From positions 62,001 through 126,000 of the forward strand of contig JAAFJE010000011.1 in NCBI GenBank assembly GCA_013298025.1: a stretch of 64,000 nucleotides of DNA. The letters run 5' to 3'. Of this stretch, positions 1 to 9,270 are shown piece after piece. Positions within the stretch are counted from its first letter, which is position 1. Each line of letters begins with the position of its first letter. The position numbers and the translations under genes were made by a program. Below the pieces are notes generated by a model. The model was not told the origin of the DNA, searched no databases, and saw nothing but the letters and a program-made list of their open reading frames with translations. This DNA is from Cytophagales bacterium. GTDB taxonomy: Bacteria > Bacteroidota > Bacteroidia > Cytophagales > Spirosomataceae.

Positions 1-595
1 TCTCAAATTCGGTAGAGTTTTCAAGCTCTTTTAATTTACTGTCTATAATTTCAAATGCAGTTTCATTGTCGAGTTCAGAAACAGCTAAAACGTGATTTTT
101 TCTTAATGGTTTGAAGTCAGGAAAGTCCCCAAACATTTTATGTGGTGTCTCCGACTTGTAAAGAGCCAACAACTCATATTTTGTGATGCTGTTTATTGAT
201 TTTTGTTTGTCAAATTCAGGAACTAGTTTTTTGATTTTTTCAAAGTCAGCCTTTGTCAACCAGAACGAGCCTTTTTGTCTTAACCAATTTGGTGGTGCAT
301 ATTCCGATTGGTTTTGTTCACAGTGCAGTTCTTCAAATGCAGGAATAAAAAAAACAAAGTTGTTTGATTGTCTTAATGCAACCCAGTTTCCAGGCTCACA
401 ATGATAAATGCCACAAGAACTACATAAAATGGTCTGAAAAATTTGGTTTTCTTCGATTTCTCCGTCAAGTCCTTCAATCATATTTATGAAGTCGGTGTCG
501 TCAATTTTCAAGGCAGTATAAGTCGGCTTACCTTGTTCTGAAGAGGTAAAGTCAAACTGCTTTTCATAAGTTTTGAAATTTGTCGATGTCCACAT
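1..595 (-). CDS. Hypothetical protein, C-terminus cut by window edge
   Basis: An open frame on the minus strand starts at the ATG at 595 and runs without a stop off the left edge, giving at least 198 residues. I read the frame codon by codon and it is uninterrupted. The protein is soluble looking, with no signal peptide or membrane segment. It has a Cys pair (CSSCG near residue 60) followed by HCE motifs, which could bind metal, and is rich in aromatic and acidic residues. I do not recognise the family. It is separated from the next gene by about 200 bases of palindromic DNA. Confidence 0.75.
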   Translation of the reverse strand, partial: MWTSTNFKTYEKQFDFTSSEQGKPTYTALKIDDTDFINMIEGLDGEIEENQIFQTILCSSCGIYHCEPGNWVALRQSNNFVFFIPAFEELHCEQNQSEYAPPNWLRQKGSFWLTKADFEKIKKLVPEFDKQKSINSITKYELLALYKSETPHKMFGDFPDFKPLRKNHVLAVSELDNETAFEIIDSKLKELENSTEFE

Positions 596-607
596 TTTAT
601 GTTATTG

Positions 608-646
608 GTTGCAGGGCTGGTATTTTATGACTGTCAGCCCTGCAAC
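608..646. repeat. Perfect 12-bp hairpin with GC-rich stem
   Basis: Arms at 608-619 and 635-646 are exact reverse complements around a 15-base loop. It lies just upstream of the partial gene and downstream of the secreted-protein gene on the minus strand. No T-run follows on either strand, so a terminator role is only possible. Confidence 0.6.
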
Positions 647-675
647 TGAAGCCGGTTGAAAAACTGAAAATGGAG

Positions 676-800
676 TTAACGACTACAAGCCAAATAGCAT
701 TCGGTCAAGCCCGATATTAGCTGGCAGTCGTATAATTGCCGATTGTTCCTACGTCTGCCAGCCTTGCGGCAAACCTTTGGTTGGTAGCCGTTTTGTGTTC
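676..800. repeat. Intergenic stretch with imperfect palindromes
   Basis: The bases between the two minus-strand genes hold several imperfect inverted repeats, such as ACGACT near 678 facing AGTCGT near 727, and TGCCAGCC near 757 facing GGTAGCC near 784. The ten bases at 780-789 (GTTGGTAGCC) recur inverted at 1668-1677, on the other side of the next gene. The layout resembles a cassette boundary, but I could not match it to integron core sites. Confidence 0.4.
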
Positions 801-1633
801 TACAGCTTATGGTCAAGATACCAGTTGATGTACTCTTCTTTTATGTTATTAATGTCAAGAACTTTGCTAATCATTGAACGCTTAGGTAATATTGATTGAG
901 TAGATGTGTTGGCTTCTAAATTGAAAATTTTTAAACCCTTCATATAGTCTTTATGACGATAACAAGTAACAGGCTGTCCAAGTGGTTGAAAAAACTCGCA
1001 ACGATATTCGGTTGTGTCAGTTTTGTTGATTGTAAGTATTCTTAGTTCGTTGTAACTGTCCATTACAACCATATCGTATTCTATAGTCGGTCTTTTGAAA
1101 ATTAAAAATGAATCGAGTCCTGTAAAATTTTTCATTTCATTTATGCTTTTCCTTGCATCTGCTTTATCTTCTCTATCAAAGTCACTACCTGTTAGCTTCC
1201 ATAATTTGTCATACTTTTTAGCAACTTGAAGGATTTCTTTTTTGGTAGGTTTCGTTAGTTTGGGTTTAATGAATGATACAGTAAAATTCTCTTTGTTTGT
1301 ATTTAGTTGTGTCAGCCAATATCGAATTTTTTCCTTATCAATAAGCTTTAGCGACTTTATCTTTAATTGCGTTGTGTCTTTGCTAAAGGTTTTTCCGTCA
1401 CTACCAGCCGATGCAGTAGTTGTGAAGTGTTGTGTTATTTGAAAGTCGCCATTTGAAGCTTTCAACAATTCAACCACTTCGCCTCTCCCGTAAATGCCTG
1501 GGATGCCCCAAGAGTTGTGACTTTTTCCATAAGAAATAACTATCTTATTTATAGAATCTACACTTTGTCCTAAAGCCAATTCTCCAACTAAAAGCAATAC
1601 TAAAAGTATAAATTTGGTCATTTTACTTGTCAT
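800..1633 (-). CDS. Hypothetical secreted protein
   Basis: A 277-residue frame begins with a hydrophobic signal peptide (core FILLVLLLVGELALGQ), with cleavage likely near Gln23, so the mature protein should be periplasmic or surface exposed. ATGs at 1633 and 1621 are both possible starts; the second gives a more compact signal peptide. The rest is polar with Lys-rich segments and no motif I recognise. The gene sits alone between inverted copies of a ten-base sequence (780-789 and 1668-1677), which may mark an inserted unit. Function unknown. Confidence 0.75.
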   Translation of the reverse strand: MTSKMTKFILLVLLLVGELALGQSVDSINKIVISYGKSHNSWGIPGIYGRGEVVELLKASNGDFQITQHFTTTASAGSDGKTFSKDTTQLKIKSLKLIDKEKIRYWLTQLNTNKENFTVSFIKPKLTKPTKKEILQVAKKYDKLWKLTGSDFDREDKADARKSINEMKNFTGLDSFLIFKRPTIEYDMVVMDSYNELRILTINKTDTTEYRCEFFQPLGQPVTCYRHKDYMKGLKIFNLEANTSTQSILPKRSMISKVLDINNIKEEYINWYLDHKL

Positions 1634-1685
1634 GATTTGATTGGAACGTAGGGTTTAAAATTAAAATGGCTACCAACTTACATAT

Positions 1686-3758
1686 CTACACCAAATCTAG
1701 CATAAAAGCGTATTCTCTGGCAATTTCTCTGAATCGTTTAAAACGCCCCGACGAGCCTCCATGTCCTGTCGCCATGTCGCAATGAAAAAGCAATAAATTG
1801 TTGTCGGTTTTCGAGGTACGCAGTTTTGCTACCCATTTGGCAGGTTCCCAATATTGCACTTGTGAGTCATGAAAACCTGTGGTAATAAGCATATTCGGAT
1901 AATCCTGCGCCACCACGTTATCGTAGGGCGAATACGATTTCATGTAATGGTAATAGACCTCCTCTTTCGGATTCCCCCATTCTTCCCATTCGCCTGTGGT
2001 TAGGGGAATGGTTTCGTCGAGCATGGTCGTGACAACATCGACAAACGGAACGGCTGCCAAAATGCCTTTATACAAATCGGGTTGCATATTGGCTACAGCT
2101 CCCATGAGCAGCCCACCAGCCGAGCCTCCGCTGGCAAAGAGCTTATCGGCACTGGTCCATTTTTCGGCAATTAAATACTGAGAAACGTCTATAAAATCGT
2201 AAAACGTATTTTTCTTTTGAAGCATTTTGCCATTTTCGTACCAAGTTCTGCCCATTTCTTGTCCACCTCTGATGTGTGCAATGGCAAAAGCGAAGCCTCT
2301 GTTGAGCAAGCTCAGGCGTGCAGCCGAGAAGTAGGGGTCTATCGAATAGCCATAAGAGCCGTAGGCATATTGAAGCAAGGGCTGTGAACCGTCTTGCTGA
2401 AAGCCTTTTCTATAAACGATAGACACAGGCACTTTAGCACCGTCACGGGCTGTGACAAAGAAGCGGGCTGTTTCGTAGTCGTTTTTATCGAATACTCCCA
2501 ATACTTCTTGTTCTTTGCGTAAAGTTTTGGTTTGGGTATTCATATCATAATCAAATACCGATACTGGCGTTGTAAGCGAAGTATAGGTAAAACGCAAGAT
2601 ATTGGTAGCAAAATCGGGGTTATGCCCAACGCTGGCATCGTATGCTGGTTCGCCAAAGTTGATGTAATGCTCTTGTTGGTTTTGCTGATTGATAATTCTG
2701 ATATGCAATAATCCTTCGCTACGCTCGGTGACAACCAAATGTTGTTGAAAAACGTCTATGCCTTCCATGTAGGTATCGTCACGGTGTGGAATGCACACCT
2801 CCCAATGGTTGAGGTCTTGGGTACGCCCTTCGTTTACCTGCATGAGTTGAAAATTGTAGGCATCATGGACGTTGGTACGGATGAAAAATTTGTCTTGAAA
2901 ATGTTCTATGTAATATTGCAAACCGTGTTGTCTGGGATAAAACACTTCAAAATTGCCTGTAGGGTTGGTTGCATCGAGCAGGCGGTATTCGGAAGAAACA
3001 CCGTTGTGGTCTGATACCGAAACAATGTATTTTTTCGATTTCATACGTCCCAATCCCATATAAAACTGAGGGTCTTCTTCGGTATAAATCAACACATCGT
3101 CGCTCACAGGTGTACCCAACACGTGCCTATATACTTTCGATGCCAACAACGTTTGTTGGTCACGTTGGAGATAAAAAATGCTGGTATTGTCGGCTGCCCA
3201 AGCATACGAGCCACCTTCGGTATTCGGAATTTCGTCGGGGTATAGCATACCCGTCGTGAGGTTTTTGAATCGCAAGGTATAGTTGCGTCGGCTGACGGTA
3301 TCAACGCTAAATGCCATAATTTGCTCATTGTCACTGATTTCAAAACCACCAACCTGAAAATAGTCGAAACCTTGTGCCATAGCATTGCCATCTAAAAGAA
3401 TTTCCTCTTCGGCTGCTAAGTGGTCTTTTTTTCTACAATAAATAGGATATTCTCCCCCTTCTTCGTAGCGACTGTAGTAGTAGTAATGCCCATCTTTGTA
3501 AGGAACAGACTCATCTTTTTCTTTCATTCTGCCCTTCATTTCTTGGTACAGTTCCTCTTGTAACGCTTGCGTTGGTTGCATCACTGCATCGAGGTAGGCA
3601 TTTTCGGCTTCGAGGTAGGCAATTACATCGGGATTTTCGGCTTCGTTTAGCCAATAGTAATTATCTATACGGGTATCCCCGTGCAAGGTCATGGCGTAAG
3701 GCTTTTGGGCTGCAACAGGTGCTTGCAAGCCTGCTGTTGTCATCAACGATTGTTTCAT
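1686..3758 (-). CDS. ptrB: Oligopeptidase B (prolyl oligopeptidase family S9A)
   Basis: About 690 residues, the usual length for oligopeptidase B, which cuts short peptides after basic residues. The N-terminal half matches the seven-bladed propeller gate; the C-terminal half is the alpha/beta hydrolase domain. The catalytic Ser lies in SGGSAGG (about residue 546), Asp in TGFHDSQV (about 631) and His in GHGGSSGRF (about 666). The open frame extends to a TTG at 3824, but I chose the ATG at 3758 because the upstream residues do not belong to the family. A Bacteroidota-type promoter sits at 3877-3909. It is transcribed as a single gene downstream of the heme operon. No classical signal peptide is clear. 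Confidence 0.92.
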   Translation of the reverse strand: MKQSLMTTAGLQAPVAAQKPYAMTLHGDTRIDNYYWLNEAENPDVIAYLEAENAYLDAVMQPTQALQEELYQEMKGRMKEKDESVPYKDGHYYYYSRYEEGGEYPIYCRKKDHLAAEEEILLDGNAMAQGFDYFQVGGFEISDNEQIMAFSVDTVSRRNYTLRFKNLTTGMLYPDEIPNTEGGSYAWAADNTSIFYLQRDQQTLLASKVYRHVLGTPVSDDVLIYTEEDPQFYMGLGRMKSKKYIVSVSDHNGVSSEYRLLDATNPTGNFEVFYPRQHGLQYYIEHFQDKFFIRTNVHDAYNFQLMQVNEGRTQDLNHWEVCIPHRDDTYMEGIDVFQQHLVVTERSEGLLHIRIINQQNQQEHYINFGEPAYDASVGHNPDFATNILRFTYTSLTTPVSVFDYDMNTQTKTLRKEQEVLGVFDKNDYETARFFVTARDGAKVPVSIVYRKGFQQDGSQPLLQYAYGSYGYSIDPYFSAARLSLLNRGFAFAIAHIRGGQEMGRTWYENGKMLQKKNTFYDFIDVSQYLIAEKWTSADKLFASGGSAGGLLMGAVANMQPDLYKGILAAVPFVDVVTTMLDETIPLTTGEWEEWGNPKEEVYYHYMKSYSPYDNVVAQDYPNMLITTGFHDSQVQYWEPAKWVAKLRTSKTDNNLLLFHCDMATGHGGSSGRFKRFREIAREYAFMLDLV

Positions 3759-3876
3759 AAATTGATTTATCTTGTTTCTTATCACCAAAGATAACAGGGC
3801 TAAAGAAATTTGATAGCAAAACAATCTTGAAAGTTATGAGCATCTCAGCTAATGTTTACTTTGTATAGAGGTTGAG

Positions 3877-3909
3877 CAAAAGTAAATGTTGGATTTCGGA
3901 ATTACCAAA
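3877..3909 (-). promoter_or_regulatory. Putative promoter of ptrB (TTTG-N21-TAnnTTTG)
   Basis: On the minus strand TTTG (3909-3906) is followed after 21 bases by TACTTTTG (3884-3877), a full match to the Bacteroidota -33/-7 consensus. Transcription would start near 3870, about 110 bases before the chosen ATG. Confidence 0.55.
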
Positions 3910-3948
3910 AGCGTAAAACAGAAATCCAACATATTGAAAATGAAATAA

Positions 3949-4965
3949 TTACAACTCTTGCAACAGGTTTCTCCAACTCGTCAATTCTGGTTGAGCAGGT
4001 TTGCGTTTACCAAAAAACAAAGCAATAGGCTGTTGGTGCTGGTCGAATAGCTCTATGCTTGTTACGATACCATCGGTGGTTGGTTTTTTCACAAGCCAAG
4101 CCTGAGCCACGTGGTCTTCACGCAAATGTAAGTTGAACGCAGGGTCTAGTATATTGAGCCAAGAACCCATCGGTACAATATTATTGACCAAGCCTGTATG
4201 GATTTGGATACAACCCTTGCTATGAACAAATATCATTATTTCAATATTTCTGGCCGCTACTTGTTGTAGCATCGTCTTGAACTGTGCTATCGACAAGCGT
4301 TGGGCATAGCCTTCGGGAGCTAAAGTAAGGGCTTGTTCTCTGGCTACGCCAAATTTTTGTAAAAGAGGAAAAAATTGGTGTGTATCTTCCAATGCCAACC
4401 AAGCCTTTTGAAAGCCCTCTACATCTATGGTTTCGTTGGGCTTGGGCGATGCCAACGCTGTGGGTGGTTGTATGTCGATTGATGCCGATTGTTCTGGAGC
4501 GGCGAATTGCTCCACAAGAGCGTTGTATGCTGAAATATGGCTGTTTTCTTGTAAAAAGATTTTATGTACAGCCTCGCCGTGTTGGTCGAAAAATTGCAAG
4601 CTTGGCATGGCACCGCCTACGGCAAAGCCATATTTCCAGTGCGACATAAACAAGCGGAGGTCAATATCTTCGCCCAATACCAAGCCAACGTGGTTGTTGA
4701 AAGATACTTTTTCGTAAACGCCTTTGCGTTCGTGTACACAACTTTCGTTGCGTGTAAGAGCCATAACGTAGCCAAGGCTAGGAATTTGTTTGAGTAATTC
4801 TCTGAAATCTCCCGATAAGCGAACTACGTTATCGCCCACAGAGGTATTCAATAATTCGGCTTCCGAAACGCCCAAGTGCTGTGCCGCATCTCTGATGCGT
4901 ACCTTGGGATTGGCCTCTTTGAAAGATAAATAACGGTCTTTTAATGAAAGTGTTGAGGCTGCCAT
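3949..4965 (-). CDS. hmuS: Heme-degrading/heme-carrier protein, HemS/HmuS family
   Basis: The 338 residues match the HemS/HmuS/ChuS family, cytoplasmic proteins that receive heme from the ABC importer and release iron or deliver heme. The N-terminus (LSLKDRYLSFKEANPKVRIR) is characteristic, as is the internal duplication: SVGDNVVRLSGDF and the later half with FVHSKGCIQIHTG, each followed by a GSWLNILD or NHVGLVLGEDIDLRL type motif. It is the last gene of the heme operon and overlaps hmuV by 25 bases, suggesting translational coupling. Whether it cleaves heme or only carries it cannot be told from sequence. Confidence 0.9.
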   Translation of the reverse strand: MAASTLSLKDRYLSFKEANPKVRIRDAAQHLGVSEAELLNTSVGDNVVRLSGDFRELLKQIPSLGYVMALTRNESCVHERKGVYEKVSFNNHVGLVLGEDIDLRLFMSHWKYGFAVGGAMPSLQFFDQHGEAVHKIFLQENSHISAYNALVEQFAAPEQSASIDIQPPTALASPKPNETIDVEGFQKAWLALEDTHQFFPLLQKFGVAREQALTLAPEGYAQRLSIAQFKTMLQQVAARNIEIMIFVHSKGCIQIHTGLVNNIVPMGSWLNILDPAFNLHLREDHVAQAWLVKKPTTDGIVTSIELFDQHQQPIALFFGKRKPAQPELTSWRNLLQEL

Positions 4966-5798
4966 TGTTTGATAGATTGGTTAAAAAAATTGGATTGATA
5001 TGGTACAATAATCGGAAAACCCAAGCTTGGTTGGGATACAAGTTGTACGTCTATTTGAAAAGCTTTTTTTATTAAATTGGGCGTAAGCATATCGAGGGTT
5101 TTGCCAAAACCCAACGACTCGCCTTGCTGCAAGAGCAATACCTTATCGGCGTATTGCAATGCCCAGTTGAGGTCGTGCAAAATAGCGATGACCCCTAAAC
5201 CTCGCTGGGTTTGTTGCCGCACAAACGAGAGGAGGTTTTGTTGATGAAAAATATCTAAACCAGTTGTGGGTTCGTCGAGTAATAAAAACTTAGGATGACT
5301 CAACGGCTTATGTTCCTGTAGTATAGCCGTGTGGTCGAGCAATTGAGCCATTACTTTGGCAAGCATGACCCGTTGTTGTTCTCCTCCCGAAAGCGTTAGA
5401 AACGACCGTTGGCTTAGGTGTGCTATACCCGTTTTTTCTAAACAATACGCCACAATATCGTAATCTTGCAAGCGAGGACTGTGTTTGAAGTGAGGGTAAC
5501 GCCCCATCATCACCAAATCGGCTACCGTAAAATTAAACGCTACGGTATGGTGTTGAGCCAACACGGCTCGATGCTGTGCTAAAGTGGTACTACTCCAAGT
5601 TGAGAGCAAACGATTATTGAAATAAATCTTCCCTTGGGTGGGCTTGAGTTCTTGGCTCAGTAGCTTCAAAAGGGTAGATTTTCCTGCACCATTAGCCCCT
5701 AAAATAGCGATAAACTCGCCACAGGAAGCTTCCAAAGAGATAGGTTGTAATAAGTTTTTACCTCGAATCGTATATGCAATATTTTGTGCCTGAATCAT
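4941..5798 (-). CDS. hmuV: Heme ABC transporter ATP-binding protein
   Basis: A 285-residue FecE/HmuV-type ATPase that powers heme import through HmuU. Visible motifs in order: Walker A GANGAGKST (about residues 34-42), Q-loop in the LAQHHTVAFNF region, signature LSGGEQQR, Walker B FLLLDEPTTGLD and the switch His in AILHDLN. The Asp after the Walker B is followed by the family-typical IFHQQNLL segment. It lies 12 bases after hmuU and overlaps hmuS, consistent with one heme-uptake transcript. Confidence 0.95.
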   Translation of the reverse strand: MIQAQNIAYTIRGKNLLQPISLEASCGEFIAILGANGAGKSTLLKLLSQELKPTQGKIYFNNRLLSTWSSTTLAQHRAVLAQHHTVAFNFTVADLVMMGRYPHFKHSPRLQDYDIVAYCLEKTGIAHLSQRSFLTLSGGEQQRVMLAKVMAQLLDHTAILQEHKPLSHPKFLLLDEPTTGLDIFHQQNLLSFVRQQTQRGLGVIAILHDLNWALQYADKVLLLQQGESLGFGKTLDMLTPNLIKKAFQIDVQLVSQPSLGFPIIVPYQSNFFNQSIKQWQPQHFH

Positions 5799-5810
5799 CG
5801 TGTATGGTGT

Positions 5811-6905
5811 TCAACGAGTACGGTTCTGTAAAAGCATCCAAATAAAAACAGGTGTGCCAAGTAAAGCGGTGATAATACCCAAAGGCAATTCGGTGGGTGC
5901 TACCAGTGTGCGTGCCAACAAATCGGCTAGGGTTAAAATAATGCTTCCTCCCAAGGCCGAAGCAGGCAACACTAAGCGGTGATTAGCTCCTACCACAAGC
6001 CTTGTCAAATGCGGAATCAATAAGCCTATAAACCCAATGCTACCGCACAATGCCACCGAAACGCCTACGCCCAAGGTACTCAATACTACAATTCTTTTTT
6101 TCAAAACAGTAGTATTAATGCCCAAATGCTCGGCTTGGTCTTCGCCTAATACAAAGGCATTAAGGGCTTTACCTTGTACCGAAAGCCCTACCACAGGCAA
6201 TAACAGCAAAGGAAAGGCAAGTTGGAGGTTTTGCCAAGTTGCACCGCCTACACTCCCTAAACTCCAAAACTGAATACTGCGGAGTTGTGCATCAGTTGCT
6301 GCGTAGGTAAGTAAACCTGTGATTGCTCCTGCCAAAGCGTTGAGTGCAATGCCCGTGAGCAACATGGTGCTAATCTGTGGCTTGCCATCAATTTTGGATA
6401 GATGATACACGATAAATGTACTAAGGCAAGCTCCTACAAATGCCATAGCCGAAAGCCTGTACAAACTGTACGATGGGTCGAATGGGAAAGCAAATTGCAA
6501 CTCTAAAACAATAGAAGCCACCGCAAAAAGCGATGCTCCCGACGAGATGCCCATAAGCCCGGGGTCGGCCAAGGGATTTCTGAAAATCCCTTGCATCGAA
6601 GCCCCAGCTATTCCCAACACTGCCCCTACAAGCATTCCTAATATTACTCGTGGCAACCGAATAACCGTGAGAATAACTGCTTGCTGTTCGGAATAATGAC
6701 TTTCGATAAGTCCTAATTTATTGCCTAAAATGCTTACTACGTCTTTCAGCGAAATAGGTACTGCTCCTATGCCTATGGCCCAAAGCCCAACTACCAACAA
6801 CATACCAGCAAGCGTACCTAATACTAATACGGTATAAGCATTACTAAATGTCTTGCTAAAAACAGCACTGGATTCGAGCTGCACAGATGTACGTTGCTGT
6901 ACCAT
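5811..6905 (-). CDS. hmuU: Heme ABC transporter permease (FecCD family)
   Basis: The 364 residues form a FecCD/BtuC-type permease with roughly nine to ten hydrophobic helices. Characteristic motifs are RLPRVILGMLVGAVLGIAGA, QGIFRNPLADPGLMGISSGA and the cytoplasmic coupling region GSIGFIGLLIPHLTRLVVG. It forms the inner-membrane channel for heme and pairs with HmuV. Its start codon abuts the stop of hmuT (6906), so the genes are tightly coupled. Confidence 0.95.
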   Translation of the reverse strand: MVQQRTSVQLESSAVFSKTFSNAYTVLVLGTLAGMLLVVGLWAIGIGAVPISLKDVVSILGNKLGLIESHYSEQQAVILTVIRLPRVILGMLVGAVLGIAGASMQGIFRNPLADPGLMGISSGASLFAVASIVLELQFAFPFDPSYSLYRLSAMAFVGACLSTFIVYHLSKIDGKPQISTMLLTGIALNALAGAITGLLTYAATDAQLRSIQFWSLGSVGGATWQNLQLAFPLLLLPVVGLSVQGKALNAFVLGEDQAEHLGINTTVLKKRIVVLSTLGVGVSVALCGSIGFIGLLIPHLTRLVVGANHRLVLPASALGGSIILTLADLLARTLVAPTELPLGIITALLGTPVFIWMLLQNRTR

Positions 6906-7745
6906 TTATTGCTTGAGTTTTTGGTTGAGTTCTGCTACGGCTTGTCCTACTCTTGGCGAGAAGCCTGTCAGCAAACTACCGTCCATCGTAATGACCTTGC
7001 GTTTTTTTCCCGCATTGGTCTGAGCAATGCCTGGTACTTTCAATAGCCCTTCTATTCCTCCGACGCTTTCCAAACCCGATTCAAATAAAAGAAGATAATC
7101 GGGATTGGCCTGGATGAGTGCTTCGGTTGTGAGTGGTTTAAAATTATCAAAATCGCTTATCGCATTTTTTCCTCCTGCCAAGCTGATTACTTCTGCTACA
7201 GAGGTGTTGTTGCCTGCTACCGACAATGCACCAACGCCACGAGCATAAATAAACAATACTTTGGGCGTTTGCGAAAGCTTTGTTACTTGGCGTAATTTTT
7301 GGTCGATTTGGGTCACTAATGTTTGACCTGCTGCTTTTTTACCAAAATAGGCAGCCATGTCATTGATGAGCTTTTTGCTTCCTTCAATGGTGTATTCTTG
7401 CGTAAAAAACACCACTTTTACCCCTGCGGCTTTGAATTGCTCTATTACTTCGGGTTTCAAGATGGTTGTGCCTTTGGTATCTTTTGTACCTACGATTAAC
7501 GTAGGTTGTAAGGCCAAGGTGGCTTCTGCTCCAATATTGCGATTATGCCCTACTTTGGGAAGCTTTTCAATGGCTGTCGGATACGTAGAGGTGATGTCGG
7601 TACCCACAAGTTGCTGCTGTAAACCCAATCCTACCAATATCTCGGTGGTTGCACCACTGAGCGATACGATTCTTAGGTTTTTATCTTGTCCAAAAATGAA
7701 ATGGGTCAAGAAGGATAGAAAAAAAACGACAAAATACTTTTTCAT
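6906..7745 (-). CDS. hmuT: Periplasmic heme-binding protein of ABC importer
   Basis: A 279-residue class III solute-binding protein with an N-terminal signal peptide (MKKYFVVFFLSFLTHFIFGQ). The body starts with RIVSLSGATTEILVGLGL and contains VGTDITSTYP and the long-helix region typical of BtuF/HmuT proteins. The C-terminal stretch AQTNAGKKRKVITMDGS and the ending GQAVAELNQKL are also typical. It should take heme from the outer-membrane receptor in the periplasm and hand it to HmuU. Position in the operon supports heme rather than siderophore as substrate. Confidence 0.93.
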   Translation of the reverse strand: MKKYFVVFFLSFLTHFIFGQDKNLRIVSLSGATTEILVGLGLQQQLVGTDITSTYPTAIEKLPKVGHNRNIGAEATLALQPTLIVGTKDTKGTTILKPEVIEQFKAAGVKVVFFTQEYTIEGSKKLINDMAAYFGKKAAGQTLVTQIDQKLRQVTKLSQTPKVLFIYARGVGALSVAGNNTSVAEVISLAGGKNAISDFDNFKPLTTEALIQANPDYLLLFESGLESVGGIEGLLKVPGIAQTNAGKKRKVITMDGSLLTGFSPRVGQAVAELNQKLKQ

Positions 7746-7783
7746 AAAAAATTAATAATCAGATTTTTATCATAAAAAATAAC

Positions 7784-9178
7784 CTAAGATGCTTTTTTTA
7801 CTAAGGTATATTGAATGTTCGGATAGCCTCGTTCGCCTCCATCGGCAGAGGTGAAATTGAGGAATTTTAGTTTATAAATATTTCCTAAAGCATCTTTTAT
7901 CACATAAAAACGGTCGGTTTTTACGCCTACTGTACCTGTGGTAGCACGCCAATTTACGCCTATGATATTACGATTGGAGCTAAACGTAACGCTACTCAAA
8001 TTACTTTCACCAAAATTATCATAACTCACAGTTGAGGTAAGTACCTCCGCAGCTTGTACACCTGCCAAATGGTTGATTAGGACTTGGTCGGAGAAATAAT
8101 AAGGTATTTCGACGGTAGCCGACAAGTTGGTTTTATAAATAGCCCCCGTCCATTGAATGTCCCATCGGTCTTTGGCTGGCTCTACGGCTACAGTCGCTTG
8201 GGTATCAAATGAAATATAGTTGAACAAATACGTGGCATCTTTGGCTATGCTCAAGGTTTTGAATGTAGTTTCGTTCAAGGCAGCATATTGCAGGGTATAT
8301 CCTCCTGATGTATTGCGTAATACCCGTAATTTCATCAAATCTTTCTTGCTTGTACCTCCTCCTGTACCACGGCTCAAGATATATACTTTGTTGTCGGCAT
8401 CGGTTGCCGAAACAGCCGTGATGACAGTCTTGCTGAGGTCGCCAGATAGGTCGTCGATAAGTGCCAAATGACTGGCATCATAGCCAAGTGTAAGATTTTT
8501 GCCTACGGTATCGGCCGAGCTCACTTGTGTAATGTCGGTTTTATTGGTGACAAAAGCCGTAGCGGCTGTGGTATTATTGAGTTTTACGACAAATTCATTT
8601 CCTGTATAAAACCCCAAATCCCATGCTGCTCTGGCGATGGACGTTTGAGCATTGTTGCTAAAATCGACAAACACAGAGTTGATTGCCGATGACCCACCTG
8701 TACCGCCATTGAGTTTTAGCGTACTTCCTGTTGAGACAATTGCCGTAAATTTTACCGATAATTCGGCTATTGTTCCGAGCAAAGCGGGGGCACTCACACT
8801 GTTGATTTTGAAAGCAATTTTCTCGCTTCCACTGAAAAACGAGCTTTCATTTTTGGTTAATACAAAAGACGTTTCGGTACTTCCTGCTGGTACGCTCAAA
8901 CTGATTTGGTTACTCACCGCAGCAGGGTTTGTCGTAAATTCGCTGCCATAAGTCAAGCCTGTAGGAGTCAACTGTACCACTACTGTAGTGGCTGTTTCGA
9001 CGGCTCTACTAAATTTTATTTTAATGGTAGCCGTACTGGTACTGGCATCCATGCCTTGCTCGCTTGCCTCAAATTGGGCCAAATTATCAGGTAAGCTTAC
9101 CTCTTCTGTTGAACAAGCCAAGAGTAGGCTACTGGCAAGCGAGGCGAGTAGCATAAAAGTTTTGAAAAAAAGTTTCAT
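7784..9178 (-). CDS. hmuY: HmuY-family heme-binding lipoprotein
   Basis: The chosen ATG at 9178 gives 464 residues with a lipoprotein signal ending in SSLLLACS, so it is probably outer-membrane anchored. The C-terminal part carries HmuY-family segments (DFSNNAQTSIARAAWDLGF, and later GERGYPNIQYTLV). HmuY proteins capture heme at the cell surface. The protein is about twice the classical HmuY length: residues about 25-150 form an extra domain reminiscent of Calx-beta or DUF4843-type surface modules (FSRAVETATTVVVQLTPTG). The gene lies between the TonB receptor and hmuT, as in other heme loci. An ATG at 9232 exists but would put a polar leader before the signal peptide. Confidence 0.85.
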   Translation of the reverse strand: MKLFFKTFMLLASLASSLLLACSTEEVSLPDNLAQFEASEQGMDASTSTATIKIKFSRAVETATTVVVQLTPTGLTYGSEFTTNPAAVSNQISLSVPAGSTETSFVLTKNESSFFSGSEKIAFKINSVSAPALLGTIAELSVKFTAIVSTGSTLKLNGGTGGSSAINSVFVDFSNNAQTSIARAAWDLGFYTGNEFVVKLNNTTAATAFVTNKTDITQVSSADTVGKNLTLGYDASHLALIDDLSGDLSKTVITAVSATDADNKVYILSRGTGGGTSKKDLMKLRVLRNTSGGYTLQYAALNETTFKTLSIAKDATYLFNYISFDTQATVAVEPAKDRWDIQWTGAIYKTNLSATVEIPYYFSDQVLINHLAGVQAAEVLTSTVSYDNFGESNLSSVTFSSNRNIIGVNWRATTGTVGVKTDRFYVIKDALGNIYKLKFLNFTSADGGERGYPNIQYTLVKKAS

Positions 9179-9270
9179 TTTTAAAAATTTGGTAATGTTT
9201 GATAGAAAATTTGGACTGTGCGAAAGATTCAAAGGCTTTCATGTGTGACCAACAACGTACACCACTGAAA

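Noticed and set aside
660-800. Integron attC site
   Set aside because: Imperfect palindromes are present, but GTTRRRY/RYYYAAC core sites could not be placed.
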